DNA from: UBA10347 sp905182135
GTDB lineage: Bacteria > Actinomycetota > Acidimicrobiia > Acidimicrobiales > UBA10347
Assembly (NCBI GenBank): GCA_963925805.1
Contig: CAWUSE010000022.1
Location: 1 to 64,000, forward strand
Reading direction: 5' to 3'
DNA length: 64,000 nucleotides
Shown here: positions 8,698 through 16,985 of the stretch, piece by piece
Layout of the letters: every line of letters starts with the position of its first letter
How positions within the stretch are numbered: the first letter of the stretch is position 1
Program-made: the position numbers and the translations under genes
The notes under the pieces: model-generated
What the model saw: only the letters and a program-made list of their open reading frames with translations
The model's database searches: none
Told to the model about the DNA's origin: nothing

Positions 8698-9741
8698 ATG
8701 AGAAAGCTTTTCAATAGCGTTGCAGGGCTCGTAAGCCGAGACATGGCCGTGGACCTTGGCACCGCCAACACCGTCATCTACGTGCGTGGCGAGGGAATCG
8801 TACTCGATGAACCTTCTGTGGTTGCGATGAATGTCCACGATGGCAAAGCACTTGCTGTTGGCCACGATGCCAAACGCATGATCGGCCGAACGCCCAACCA
8901 TATCCAGGCGATCCGTCCCCTCAAAGACGGCGTGATCGCCGACTTTGATGTGTGCGAACGGATGCTGCGCCATTTCATCCAGAAGGTCCACCCCAATCGC
9001 TTTGCAAAGCCTCGCATGGTCATTTGTGTGCCATCTGGAATTACTGGTGTCGAGAAACGAGCAGTGCAAGAGGCCGCCGAGTTCGCCGGCGCACGACGCC
9101 CTGCCTTCATTATCGAAGAGCCGATGGCCGCAGCGATCGGTGCTGGCCTCCCTGTGCAGGAACCGGCTGGGAACATGATCGTCGACATCGGTGGCGGTAC
9201 GACCGAGGTCGCTGTGATCTCTTTGGGCGGCGTGGTCGTCAGCCGCTCCGTCCGGGTCGGCGGCGACGGACTCGACAACGCAATTATGCAGTACGCCAAG
9301 AAAGAACATGGCCTCGTGCTGGGCGAACGCACAAGCGAGGACGTCAAGTTGGCGTTGGCATCGGCATGGCCGTTACATGAAGAAATGTACGCCGAAGTCC
9401 GCGGTCGAGACCTGGTAACCGGGCTACCAAAGACAGTCGTGACATCGACCATCGAGGTCCGCGAGGCGATTGAGGAACCGGTCTCGTCGGTCGTCGACGC
9501 TGTAAAGGCGACCCTGGATAACACGCCGCCTGAACTCGCGGCCGACATCATGGAGCGCGGCATCATGCTTGCGGGCGGCGGTGCGCTGCTGGCTGGTCTG
9601 CCTCAGCGATTACACAGCGAAACTGGCATGCCCGTGATGGTCGCGCCCGATCCCCTCTATGCCGTTGCACTGGGGTCTGGCCAGACTCTCGAAGAGTTTG
9701 ATGCACTTAAAGATGTTCTCTTCTCTTCGGCGCACGACTGA
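8698..9741 (+). CDS. mreB: Rod-shape-determining actin homologue MreB
   Basis: Bacterial actin that polymerises at the membrane and directs lateral peptidoglycan synthesis. The phosphate-1 motif DLGTANT (about 19-25), phosphate-2 VDIGGGTTE (about 162-170) and the adenosine motif GGGALL near 298 are present. Length, 347 residues, is canonical. The N-terminal MRKLFN may form the short membrane-binding helix. It opens a five-gene cell-elongation cluster. The 280 bases before it contain the ndk terminator and an undefined promoter. An MreB in an actinobacterium with a DivIVA-like protein suggests mixed growth modes. Confidence 0.95.
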   Translation: MRKLFNSVAGLVSRDMAVDLGTANTVIYVRGEGIVLDEPSVVAMNVHDGKALAVGHDAKRMIGRTPNHIQAIRPLKDGVIADFDVCERMLRHFIQKVHPNRFAKPRMVICVPSGITGVEKRAVQEAAEFAGARRPAFIIEEPMAAAIGAGLPVQEPAGNMIVDIGGGTTEVAVISLGGVVVSRSVRVGGDGLDNAIMQYAKKEHGLVLGERTSEDVKLALASAWPLHEEMYAEVRGRDLVTGLPKTVVTSTIEVREAIEEPVSSVVDAVKATLDNTPPELAADIMERGIMLAGGGALLAGLPQRLHSETGMPVMVAPDPLYAVALGSGQTLEEFDALKDVLFSSAHD

Positions 9742-9778
9742 ACGGCTAGCAGGTGGCGATTCGCTACTTGCATGAACC

Positions 9779-10624
9779 ATGTCTGTCCTCGACCCGCGCC
9801 GACGTCGCCGAACCTCCCTGGCTCTGCTGCTGCTCACCTCAATCACGCTGCTGTCGCTTGACTACCAGGGTTTTCAACCGCTGAACCAGGTCCAGTCGGC
9901 CGTGCGCAGCATCGTCGACCCCCTTGCTGGGAGCTCCGACTCGATCACCTCGCCGATCACCAATGCATGGCGATCGTTCTCTGAATTCGAAGAGCTCGAA
10001 GACGAAAACATACGGCTAAAACGCGAGTTGGCCGAGATTCAAGGCAATTCGGTTCGGGCCAGTGCTGCGGAAGAGTCGCTGCGGGCTCTTCTGGAAGAGA
10101 TCGAGATCGACTACATCGGCGGCGCCGAAACTGTCGTCGCCCAAGTCATCGACCGCCCTGGTAATTTCGAGAGTTACTCGATTGAGATCGACCGCGGCAC
10201 CGACGACGGCGTTCGCCGTGGCATGCCGGTGGTGACCAGCGCTGGCCTGGTTGGCCGCGTTAGCGAAGTCCAAGGTGGTTTCAGCCAGGTTCGTTTGTTA
10301 CACCAGCCTGATTTTCCGCTTGGTATTCGTGTCGTGGGCACCGGCGAGGTCGCTCTTGCGCGGGGGCAGGGGATCGGCCAAGATCTGGTGGTCAAGGATG
10401 GGATCATCGAGGCGACTGTCATTAAGGTCGGAGATCCCGTAGTCACTAGTGGAATCGAAGGAAGTTCGTATCCACCGGACCTTGTTGTTGGTGTTGTCAG
10501 CGATGTCGACTTCGATGCACAGTTACTGGAGCAAGAAATCAGTGTGCGGCTGGTAGCACAGCTGGACGATCTGCGATTCGTGACGATAATTCTGTGGACC
10601 GTTGATGGAGACTCGGCACCATGA
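9779..10624 (+). CDS. mreC: Rod-shape-determining protein MreC
   Basis: Bitopic elongasome protein linking MreB to PBP2. After a basic start (RRRRR at 7-11) there is one transmembrane helix (about 12-27), a coiled coil (about 68-108, rich in Glu and Arg) and the double beta-barrel periplasmic-type domain with RGTDDGVRRGMPVVT and GLVGRV. 281 residues, normal. Its TGA overlaps the ATG of a 20-codon ORF (ATGA), and mreD follows 55 bases after its stop. Confidence 0.92.
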   Translation: MSVLDPRRRRRTSLALLLLTSITLLSLDYQGFQPLNQVQSAVRSIVDPLAGSSDSITSPITNAWRSFSEFEELEDENIRLKRELAEIQGNSVRASAAEESLRALLEEIEIDYIGGAETVVAQVIDRPGNFESYSIEIDRGTDDGVRRGMPVVTSAGLVGRVSEVQGGFSQVRLLHQPDFPLGIRVVGTGEVALARGQGIGQDLVVKDGIIEATVIKVGDPVVTSGIEGSSYPPDLVVGVVSDVDFDAQLLEQEISVRLVAQLDDLRFVTIILWTVDGDSAP

Positions 10625-10683
10625 CTGTTCAACGATCAGCTGGGTCGAGTCCGCTCAATTGTTCGGAGTGTGGGTTCCGATGA
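10621..10683 (+). CDS. 20-residue bridging ORF between mreC and mreD
   Basis: ATG of this ORF overlaps the mreC stop (ATGA at 10621-10624), and its own TGA overlaps the mreD ATG (ATGA at 10680-10683). The peptide, starting MTVQRSAGSS, carries a CSEC motif near its end. The two overlaps would let ribosomes leaving mreC re-initiate, cross the 56-base gap and re-initiate on mreD. It may act only through being translated. Alternatively mreD starts further upstream and the frame is chance. Confidence 0.4.
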   Translation: MTVQRSAGSSPLNCSECGFR

Positions 10684-11195
10684 GATCCGCATGGAGCCTG
10701 CGGGTCGTGGTCATTGCATTATTGATATTGGTCTTTCATCTTGATGTATCGCCTGATCTGCCCATCGCAGGCGTTTCTGCAGAACTGCCGCTCGGCTTGG
10801 TGATTGCCGCTGGTCTTGCCGGAGGCGTCGAACGCGGCGCCTACTTCGGTTTCGTTTTTGGTTTTGTCATCGACCTATTTTTCTTTACACCGATTGGCCT
10901 TCGGGCGCTCGTCTTCGGTGCTATTGGTTGGGTCGCAGGACATGTATTTCTTGACCGCATCGAAGAGTCGCCGGTTACGGCAGCTGTTGCTATTGGCGGC
11001 GGTACCGCACTTGGACTTGCATCGTTCGCCGGGCTCGGCGTTGCTCTAGGCGAGACGGCGCTGTTGGAATCACCGATCTCTCGCATCGTGTTGGTCGCAT
11101 CACTGCTCAACGCGCTGCTCGCTGTGCTGTTCATGCGGGTTGCGCACTGGATGTGGGCCGCCGATCCCATTGGTCACAAGAGATTCGTTACATGA
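10680..11195 (+). CDS. mreD: Rod-shape-determining membrane protein MreD
   Basis: Small polytopic elongasome subunit. The 171 residues contain about five hydrophobic helices (near 8-25, 38-58, 62-82, 98-120 and 130-158) with the loop FIDLFFFTPIGLRALVF-like segment typical of MreD (here VIDLFFFTPIGLRAL). The ATG was chosen because it directly precedes the first helix and overlaps the bridging ORF's stop. The open frame upstream would add a non-conserved hydrophilic tail. Its TGA overlaps the ATG of mrdA. Confidence 0.88.
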   Translation: MRSAWSLRVVVIALLILVFHLDVSPDLPIAGVSAELPLGLVIAAGLAGGVERGAYFGFVFGFVIDLFFFTPIGLRALVFGAIGWVAGHVFLDRIEESPVTAAVAIGGGTALGLASFAGLGVALGETALLESPISRIVLVASLLNALLAVLFMRVAHWMWAADPIGHKRFVT

Positions 11196-13354
11196 ACGGC
11201 CAGTCTCCACTTCGATTGGCCATGCTGGGTGTACTCGTATTTGGGCTGTTCGCGTCGTTGTTTACTCGCCTGTGGTACCTGCAAGTAGCCGAGTCGCAGC
11301 GGATCGAGGCCCAGACCACGGCTCGCGAAAATTTGCTTCGAACGGTGTACACAGCGGCACCTCGCGGCAGGGTGCTCGACCGTAATGACAATGTGTTGAT
11401 TGACAACCGACTAGTTAACGAAGTTGTTGTTGACAAGTTCACGTTGAACGAGTCATTACCTCGCGCTTCAGATCGACGAGAGTTCGGCATCAAGCTTGCT
11501 CGAGAGATTAGTGCTGCCGGCCGACTCATCAAGGCTTCTGATATCGAGGATGTTCTGCTTGACCAGCGGTACGGACCATTTGACGTGGTGTCGATCGTAA
11601 AAGATGTACCCGAGCGGTTCAGCATCGTGATCGGTGAACGCGAAGATGATTTCCCCGGCGTTGAGGTCCGTAAAACAAACGTGCGATTTTACCCCTATGG
11701 ATCGAGAGCTTCACACCTGCTGGGGTACGTCGGGGCGATCGACGGGGATACCTATGCCAAAGTCATCGAGAGCATCAAGCTCTACCAACCCAGCGATGAA
11801 ATCGGTATCGCCGGTGTCGAAGCGAGTTTTGAGGACATCTTGCGTGGTACTCCTCAGGTGGAAGTGATTGAGGTGGATGCAGCCGGAGACCGCATCGCAG
11901 TGGTCCGCACGACCGACGCGATCCCGGGTAACGACGTTCGCCTAACTGTCGATATCAACCTTCAGGCACTCGTCGAGAAAGAACTCGCTGAGGGCATCCG
12001 CAACGCCCGGCAACGACTCGACGATCACGACGAAGAAAATGTGGTGCCCTACAACGCACCGGGTGGCGCCATGGTGTTGTTGGATCCGGACGGGTCACGG
12101 ATCTTGGCTATGGCGTCGTATCCGACCTATGACCAGCGGCTCTTTCTCGGTGGCATCAGCCAACGCTCTTACGACATCCTGGATGCTGACGAAACCAACC
12201 CGTTGTTCAACCGGGCTGCTCAAGCCGGGTACGCGCCCGGGTCAACGTTCAAGCTGATTACTGCCTATGCAGCGCTTGACTCAGGTCTGCTCGGCGACCG
12301 TGGTTACCTGAAACGCACCCAATTCCTGCTCGACGAAGGAACCTGGACGATTCCCGGATGCTTGGGTACTGGTTGTGTGCTGCGTAATGCCAACAACAAG
12401 GACTTAGGAGCGGTCGACCTCCAACTTGCGATCACCGAGTCGAGCAATGTGTTCTTCGGCCAGCTCGGGTATCAGTTCAACGTGCGTCAGGGCTTCCAGT
12501 CTCAACAACTCATCGACGTTGCAAAAGACTTCGGTTATGGGCTCGACTACGCGGCAGTACCTAATGCAAACGCAGGTCAGGTGCCAGCACCCGGGAGCGC
12601 TGGCGAGTCTGCGAACATGGCGGTTGGCCAGGGCTCTGTGCTGGCGACACCGTTGCAGATAGCGAATTCTTATGCAGCGATAGCGAACCGCGGTCGGGTG
12701 TATTCACCAATGCTGGCCGAGGCTGTAATCGATGCTGCAACTGGCGAAGTCCTAAGAGAATTCCCGACTCGGTTGATCCACGAGTTGTACATGCCCGATG
12801 AATTCTATCGGCCGTTAGTGGATGGTCTGGCTGGCGTGACCCAACATCCCGAAGGCACGGCCTACAGCGCGTTTGAGAACTTCCCCAGCACTGGCTTCAC
12901 GGTGTGCGGTAAGACGGGAACAGTCGAGAATCCACCTAAGCAGGACAACGCGACATTTGCTGCGTTTGCTCCGTGTCGAAATCCTCGATACGCGGCGGTG
13001 GCCTACATCGAGCAAGCCGGTCTCGGCGGTGAGGCGGCAGCACCTGTTGTCGCTGCAGTCTTTCGTCGCATCGCTATGGGCGACATCGATGTGGTGCCGA
13101 CTGTAACTGAAGCCGAGAACCTGATCAGCGAAGCCGAAGCCGAGGCGGCGGAAGAAGCCCGGTTGCAATCAGAAGCCGATGCGATTGCTTCAGCTGAAGC
13201 CGCAAAATTAGCCGCCGGGAATCCCATCATTGATGCTTTTGAAGTACTCGTTCCTGCTCGCTCTGACAACGGAGCTGCGTCAGGCGAAGTAGGCGAACCC
13301 GACAGTGATGTCCTAGTGCTCGTGCCCGACGCCGAAGAAGAGGGTGAGCCATGA
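11192..13354 (+). CDS. mrdA: Penicillin-binding protein 2, elongation transpeptidase
   Basis: Class B PBP that cross-links peptidoglycan during elongation, partner of RodA. One N-terminal transmembrane helix (about 9-28), a dimerisation/pedestal domain (APRGRVLDRN), then the transpeptidase with SxxK at 351-354 (STFK), SSN at 417-419 and KTG at 574-576. The start overlaps the mreD stop (ATGA). A C-terminal extension of about 90 residues is Ala/Glu-rich, with EAEAEAAEEARL followed by an acidic end, and is not part of the catalytic fold. At 720 residues it is longer than E. coli PBP2 (633). Confidence 0.94.
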   Translation: MNGQSPLRLAMLGVLVFGLFASLFTRLWYLQVAESQRIEAQTTARENLLRTVYTAAPRGRVLDRNDNVLIDNRLVNEVVVDKFTLNESLPRASDRREFGIKLAREISAAGRLIKASDIEDVLLDQRYGPFDVVSIVKDVPERFSIVIGEREDDFPGVEVRKTNVRFYPYGSRASHLLGYVGAIDGDTYAKVIESIKLYQPSDEIGIAGVEASFEDILRGTPQVEVIEVDAAGDRIAVVRTTDAIPGNDVRLTVDINLQALVEKELAEGIRNARQRLDDHDEENVVPYNAPGGAMVLLDPDGSRILAMASYPTYDQRLFLGGISQRSYDILDADETNPLFNRAAQAGYAPGSTFKLITAYAALDSGLLGDRGYLKRTQFLLDEGTWTIPGCLGTGCVLRNANNKDLGAVDLQLAITESSNVFFGQLGYQFNVRQGFQSQQLIDVAKDFGYGLDYAAVPNANAGQVPAPGSAGESANMAVGQGSVLATPLQIANSYAAIANRGRVYSPMLAEAVIDAATGEVLREFPTRLIHELYMPDEFYRPLVDGLAGVTQHPEGTAYSAFENFPSTGFTVCGKTGTVENPPKQDNATFAAFAPCRNPRYAAVAYIEQAGLGGEAAAPVVAAVFRRIAMGDIDVVPTVTEAENLISEAEAEAAEEARLQSEADAIASAEAAKLAAGNPIIDAFEVLVPARSDNGAASGEVGEPDSDVLVLVPDAEEEGEP

Positions 13355-14523
13355 CCATGCTCGAGACTGCAAGTTCACTGAATCCACGCAGCGATCCAGC
13401 ATCGCCGTGGTGGCACATCGATATTTCACCGGTACTCGCCACGCTTGGATTGGGCATCGTTGGGCTCTTCGGCATCTACAGCGCCACACGCGGCCGCGAC
13501 GACGAGAACTATGTCACTACGTTCGTCGAACGACAGACGATTTTTCTGGGCATCGGCCTGGTGCTTGTCGTGGCCATTGTCTTCTTCGACTATCGGTGGT
13601 TATTGCGTCTGGCTCCGTTGGGCTTTCTGACAACACTTGCGTTGTTGACCTTGGTGCTGATCGCTGGCATCGAAGTGAACGGGGCTGTTTCGTGGTTCGA
13701 GTTCGGCGGGTTCAGAGCGCAACCGTCGGAGTTCGCCAAGATCGGCCTAATTGTGGCAGTAGCGGCACTGCTGAGTAAAGCGCCATCGGGGCCACTCCCG
13801 CTAGGCAGACTTGCCATGATTATTGGCGTTGCTTGTCTGCCCGTCGTCTTAGTGATCCGACAGCCGGACCTAGGAACGGCAATGGTCATGCTGGTAATCA
13901 CCGCAGCGATGCTGATGGTCGGGCGGGCCGAAGCCCATCACCTTATTTTCTTGGTACTCGTTGCTGCCCTCACGGTGGGCTTGCTGATCAATTCCACGCT
14001 GCTCGAAGATTATCAGCGAGCGCGTTTTGACTCGTTTCTGGACCCGGAATCGAACAGCGTTGCGGCTTACAACCAGGAACAAGCTCAGATCGCTATCGGC
14101 AATGGTGGTATCACCGGTACAGGATTTGGCCAGGGCACGCAGACCAAGTCGGGGTTGGTTCCTGAACAACAAACTGACTTCATTTTCACGGTGATTGCCG
14201 AAGAGTTTGGTTTCGTTGGCGGCACAGTTGTGCTTGGTTGTTTCGCTCTGCTGCTGTGGCGGCTCTACCGCATGGCTCGACTCGCAGGTGATGCATTTGG
14301 TAGCTACCTGATCACGGGCGTCTTTGCCATGTTCGCGTTCCAGATGTTCCAGTCGATCGGCATGACGATGGGCATCATGCCCGTCACGGGCATTCCGCTG
14401 CCGTTTGTTTCCTCGGGTGGATCGTCGGTGCTGGCGTCCTACATCGGCGTCGGCATTGCTTTGTCGGTACACATGCGCCGTTTCACGGCTGGAATCGACG
14501 CCGAGGTTGGCCAACTCGGCTAG
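13351..14523 (+). CDS. rodA: RodA peptidoglycan glycosyltransferase (SEDS family)
   Basis: Polytopic SEDS polymerase that makes glycan strands from lipid II together with PBP2. About ten hydrophobic segments; the family motifs are GAVSWFEFGGFRAQPSE, VIRQPDLGTAM, the extracellular loop with FGQGTQTKSGLVPEQQTDF, and PVTGIPLPFVSSGGSS near the end. 390 residues. Its ATG overlaps the mrdA TGA (ATGA); a second ATG follows two codons later. Last gene of the elongation cluster. Confidence 0.94.
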   Translation: MTMLETASSLNPRSDPASPWWHIDISPVLATLGLGIVGLFGIYSATRGRDDENYVTTFVERQTIFLGIGLVLVVAIVFFDYRWLLRLAPLGFLTTLALLTLVLIAGIEVNGAVSWFEFGGFRAQPSEFAKIGLIVAVAALLSKAPSGPLPLGRLAMIIGVACLPVVLVIRQPDLGTAMVMLVITAAMLMVGRAEAHHLIFLVLVAALTVGLLINSTLLEDYQRARFDSFLDPESNSVAAYNQEQAQIAIGNGGITGTGFGQGTQTKSGLVPEQQTDFIFTVIAEEFGFVGGTVVLGCFALLLWRLYRMARLAGDAFGSYLITGVFAMFAFQMFQSIGMTMGIMPVTGIPLPFVSSGGSSVLASYIGVGIALSVHMRRFTAGIDAEVGQLG

Positions 14524-14628
14524 CTAGGCTCGGCGGCGGCGTTTTCGAGTGTTTGTAAGGCACCAGGTACCGCTACCAGATCTGGGGCCAGCGCAGGCAA
14601 GAATGATGTGGTTTGGCTCGGCCAGACG

Positions 14629-14756
14629 CTACGCCACCAGGAAGTCGACGGCGGTCTGATTCATTAGCGCAGGGTCACCGAGTTGTATGAAGTACCCGAG
14701 ATGATCGAACGTGACGGCCATATTTGGTGGACGGAACTGACCGTCGTTCAATGAAC
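14629..14756 (-). pseudogene. C-terminal remnant of an alpha/beta-hydrolase-like gene
   Basis: The minus strand reads about 42 open codons ending ...MAVTFDHLGYFIQLGDPALM... and then VDFLVA-stop. The pattern of His, Gly, Asp-Pro and a final hydrophobic helix is like the end of alpha/beta hydrolases, where the catalytic His is followed by P-x-L-E-D-P. No matching N-terminal part is present upstream, where rodA-facing DNA gives out. It lies in the 270-base gap between rodA and the radical SAM gene. Decay of a former gene is inferred. Confidence 0.35.
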
Positions 14757-14780
14757 AGGGGTCTGTGACGCCGCGACGGC

Positions 14781-14786
14781 TATCAT
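14781..14786 (+). promoter_or_regulatory. -10 box TATCAT of the radical SAM operon
   Basis: TATCAT ends 7 bases before the ATG of the radical SAM gene; no ribosome site lies between. Confidence 0.5.
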
Positions 14787-14793
14787 TCTTCGG

Positions 14794-16764
14794 ATGCCAT
14801 CATCGCTATGGGACCAGCTTGAGCCGTTACTGGCACGGGTTGAAAAACCCGCTCGGTACATAGGTTGTGAAGACGGCGCGGTAACACCGGAGTACACCGA
14901 TGGCGTGGTGTCCTGGCTGTTGGCCTACCCCGATACCTACGAAATTGGCTTGCCGAATCAAGGTTTGCAGATTCTCTACGAAATCTTGAACGAACGCGAC
15001 GACGCTGTTGCAGAGCGTTCGTATGCGCCCTGGACCGACTTGGAAGCTGAGATGCGGGCGCACAATCTGCCTTTGTTCTCGGTCGACACCCACCGTTCCG
15101 CACGCGACTTCGACGTGATTGCGTTCAATCTCTCGTCTGAACTCGTGTACACCAACGTGCTGAACTGCATCGATCTTGCCGGCGTGCCGGTGCGCTCCGA
15201 ACACCGCGATCACACCCACCCGATCGTCGGTGCTGGTGGCCATGCCACCTTCAACCCTGAACCAATGGCCGACTTTTTCGACTGGGTTGGGCTGGGCGAC
15301 GGCGAAGAAATCGTCGGCGACGTGACGGCGGTCGTCAAAGCTTGGAAGGATTCGGGCAGCACTGACCGAGAAGAAGTCCTTCGTGAAATGTCGAAGATCC
15401 AAGGCGTCTATGTGCCTTCGATGTACGAACCTGCATTCGAAGAAGGTGTTACTGACACGCCAAAACTTGTGTCGATGACAGCACGTTTCCCAGATGTTCC
15501 CGACGTTGTCGAGAAGCGAACTGTTGCCGATTTGGCCGATTGGCCGTATCCCAAGAACCAGCTCGTTCCGCTCACAGAGGTTGTGCACGACCGACTGAGC
15601 GTTGAAGTCTTCCGTGGCTGCACCCGCGGCTGCCGCTTCTGCCAAGCCGGCATGATCACCCGCCCGGTTCGCGAACGTCCTGCCGAGCAAGTCCGCACCA
15701 TGATTCAACAGGGGCTGAAGCGCACCGGCTACGACGAGGTCGCTCTGACCTCACTGTCGACTGCAGATTTCAGCGGCATCACCGAAGTCGTTAAGGCCAC
15801 CATCGACGATGACGAAATGGGCTGCGGCGATGTATCGGTCTCTCTGCCAAGTCTGCGCGTCGACGCATTCACCGTCAACATCGCCGCTGAATTGCAGCGC
15901 GGTCGACGATCGGGGCTCACATTTGCTCCCGAGGCCGGTACTTGGCGTATGCGACAGGTCATCAATAAGCTGATCACCGAAGAAGACCTCTACTCCTCAG
16001 TCGAGGGCGCGTTCTCGCAGGGCTGGCGCCGTGTCAAGCTGTACTTCCTGACCGGGCTGCCAACCGAAACCGACGAAGATACGTTGGCTATTGCTGAGCT
16101 CGGCCGCAAGTGCGTTGAGATCGGCCGCAAGTACACCAACGCGGCATCGGTTACCGTGTCTGTTGGTGGTTTCGTGCCCAAGCCCTTCACCCCATTCCAA
16201 TGGTTTGGTCAAAACACAATCGAAGAGCTGAACCGCAAAATCTATCTGCTGCGAGACGAAATCAAGAAGACCAAGGGCTTGCAGATGAAATGGCATGACC
16301 CCAAGGCGTCATTCGTCGAAGGCATGCTGACCCGAGGCGATCGACGTCTTGGACCTGTTATTGAACAGGTATGGCGCGAAGGCGGCACGTTCCAAGAATG
16401 GAGCGAGCACTTCGACGTCGAAAAATGGGACCGAGCGATGGCCGATAGTGGGCTGCCGGTTGAGTTCTTCACCTACCGGCATCGAGAAGAAGACGAAGTC
16501 TTCCCTTGGGATCATCTCAATGCCGGGCTTCACAAGGACTTCCTTTGGCACGACTGGCGCGATGCGCTTGACGAGTTGGGCCTTGAGGATTGCCGGTGGA
16601 CGCCCTGCTACGACTGTGGCGCGTGCACTGGTTATGGGATCGAGCATGTTGTTGCCTCGGCTACGCCCCCTGCGGGTGGAAGCCAAGGCACTGGCCAGGA
16701 TCTAGCCCGCGGGCACGAGATTCCGGTCGATTTACTTGCTCGTCCATCGCTGAGCACAGCATGA
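14794..16764 (+). CDS. B12-binding-type radical SAM protein (TIGR03960-like)
   Basis: 656 residues. The N-terminal half has a cobalamin-binding-like Rossmann region (YPDTYEIGLPNQGLQILY, DFDVIAFNLSSELVYTN, GLGDGEE). The radical SAM core starts with the [4Fe-4S] ligands Cys276, Cys280 and Cys283 in CTRGCRFCQAG. A Cys-rich end (CYDCGAC near 612-618) could hold another metal. The family is usually found next to a DUF2344 protein and near RNase E/G; its substrate is not established, and tRNA or rRNA modification is a guess. Its TGA overlaps the ATG of a 74-residue ORF. Confidence 0.88.
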   Translation: MPSSLWDQLEPLLARVEKPARYIGCEDGAVTPEYTDGVVSWLLAYPDTYEIGLPNQGLQILYEILNERDDAVAERSYAPWTDLEAEMRAHNLPLFSVDTHRSARDFDVIAFNLSSELVYTNVLNCIDLAGVPVRSEHRDHTHPIVGAGGHATFNPEPMADFFDWVGLGDGEEIVGDVTAVVKAWKDSGSTDREEVLREMSKIQGVYVPSMYEPAFEEGVTDTPKLVSMTARFPDVPDVVEKRTVADLADWPYPKNQLVPLTEVVHDRLSVEVFRGCTRGCRFCQAGMITRPVRERPAEQVRTMIQQGLKRTGYDEVALTSLSTADFSGITEVVKATIDDDEMGCGDVSVSLPSLRVDAFTVNIAAELQRGRRSGLTFAPEAGTWRMRQVINKLITEEDLYSSVEGAFSQGWRRVKLYFLTGLPTETDEDTLAIAELGRKCVEIGRKYTNAASVTVSVGGFVPKPFTPFQWFGQNTIEELNRKIYLLRDEIKKTKGLQMKWHDPKASFVEGMLTRGDRRLGPVIEQVWREGGTFQEWSEHFDVEKWDRAMADSGLPVEFFTYRHREEDEVFPWDHLNAGLHKDFLWHDWRDALDELGLEDCRWTPCYDCGACTGYGIEHVVASATPPAGGSQGTGQDLARGHEIPVDLLARPSLSTA

Positions 16765-16985
16765 AACATGGCGTAACGGGGATAGCGAATTCGAGCGGTG
16801 TACCCAGCCGAACGATCCGCGATCTGTCTAATCCTGTCGGGACCATAGAGCCTTTGGCCCAAACAAGATTGCCGGCACAGCAAGTGATCCGGGCTACCCG
16901 GACTCCTGGCGACACATATGTCGCCGAGCTCTTTGACTCCTACGGCTCACACAGCCGCAGCGAAGCAAGGCGTGCTGCACTGTGA
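16761..16985 (+). CDS. 74-residue bridging ORF between radical SAM and DUF2344 genes
   Basis: The frame begins with ATG overlapping the radical SAM stop (ATGA) and ends with TGA overlapping the GTG of the DUF2344 gene (GTGA). It fills the 217-base gap exactly. The protein begins MKHGVTGIANSSGVP and ends in a polar helix-like segment (YGSHSRSEARRAAL). I recognise no family. Codon choice looks like that of its neighbours. A 6-bp hairpin GGCGAC/GTCGCC lies inside it at 16908-16925. It may be a true small protein of the operon or a translation relay. Confidence 0.5.
   Translation: MKHGVTGIANSSGVPSRTIRDLSNPVGTIEPLAQTRLPAQQVIRATRTPGDTYVAELFDSYGSHSRSEARRAAL

Noticed and set aside
8778..9566. 262-codon minus-strand frame
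   Set aside because: Shadow of mreB, rich in Ser/Thr/Ala as reverse frames of GC-rich genes are.
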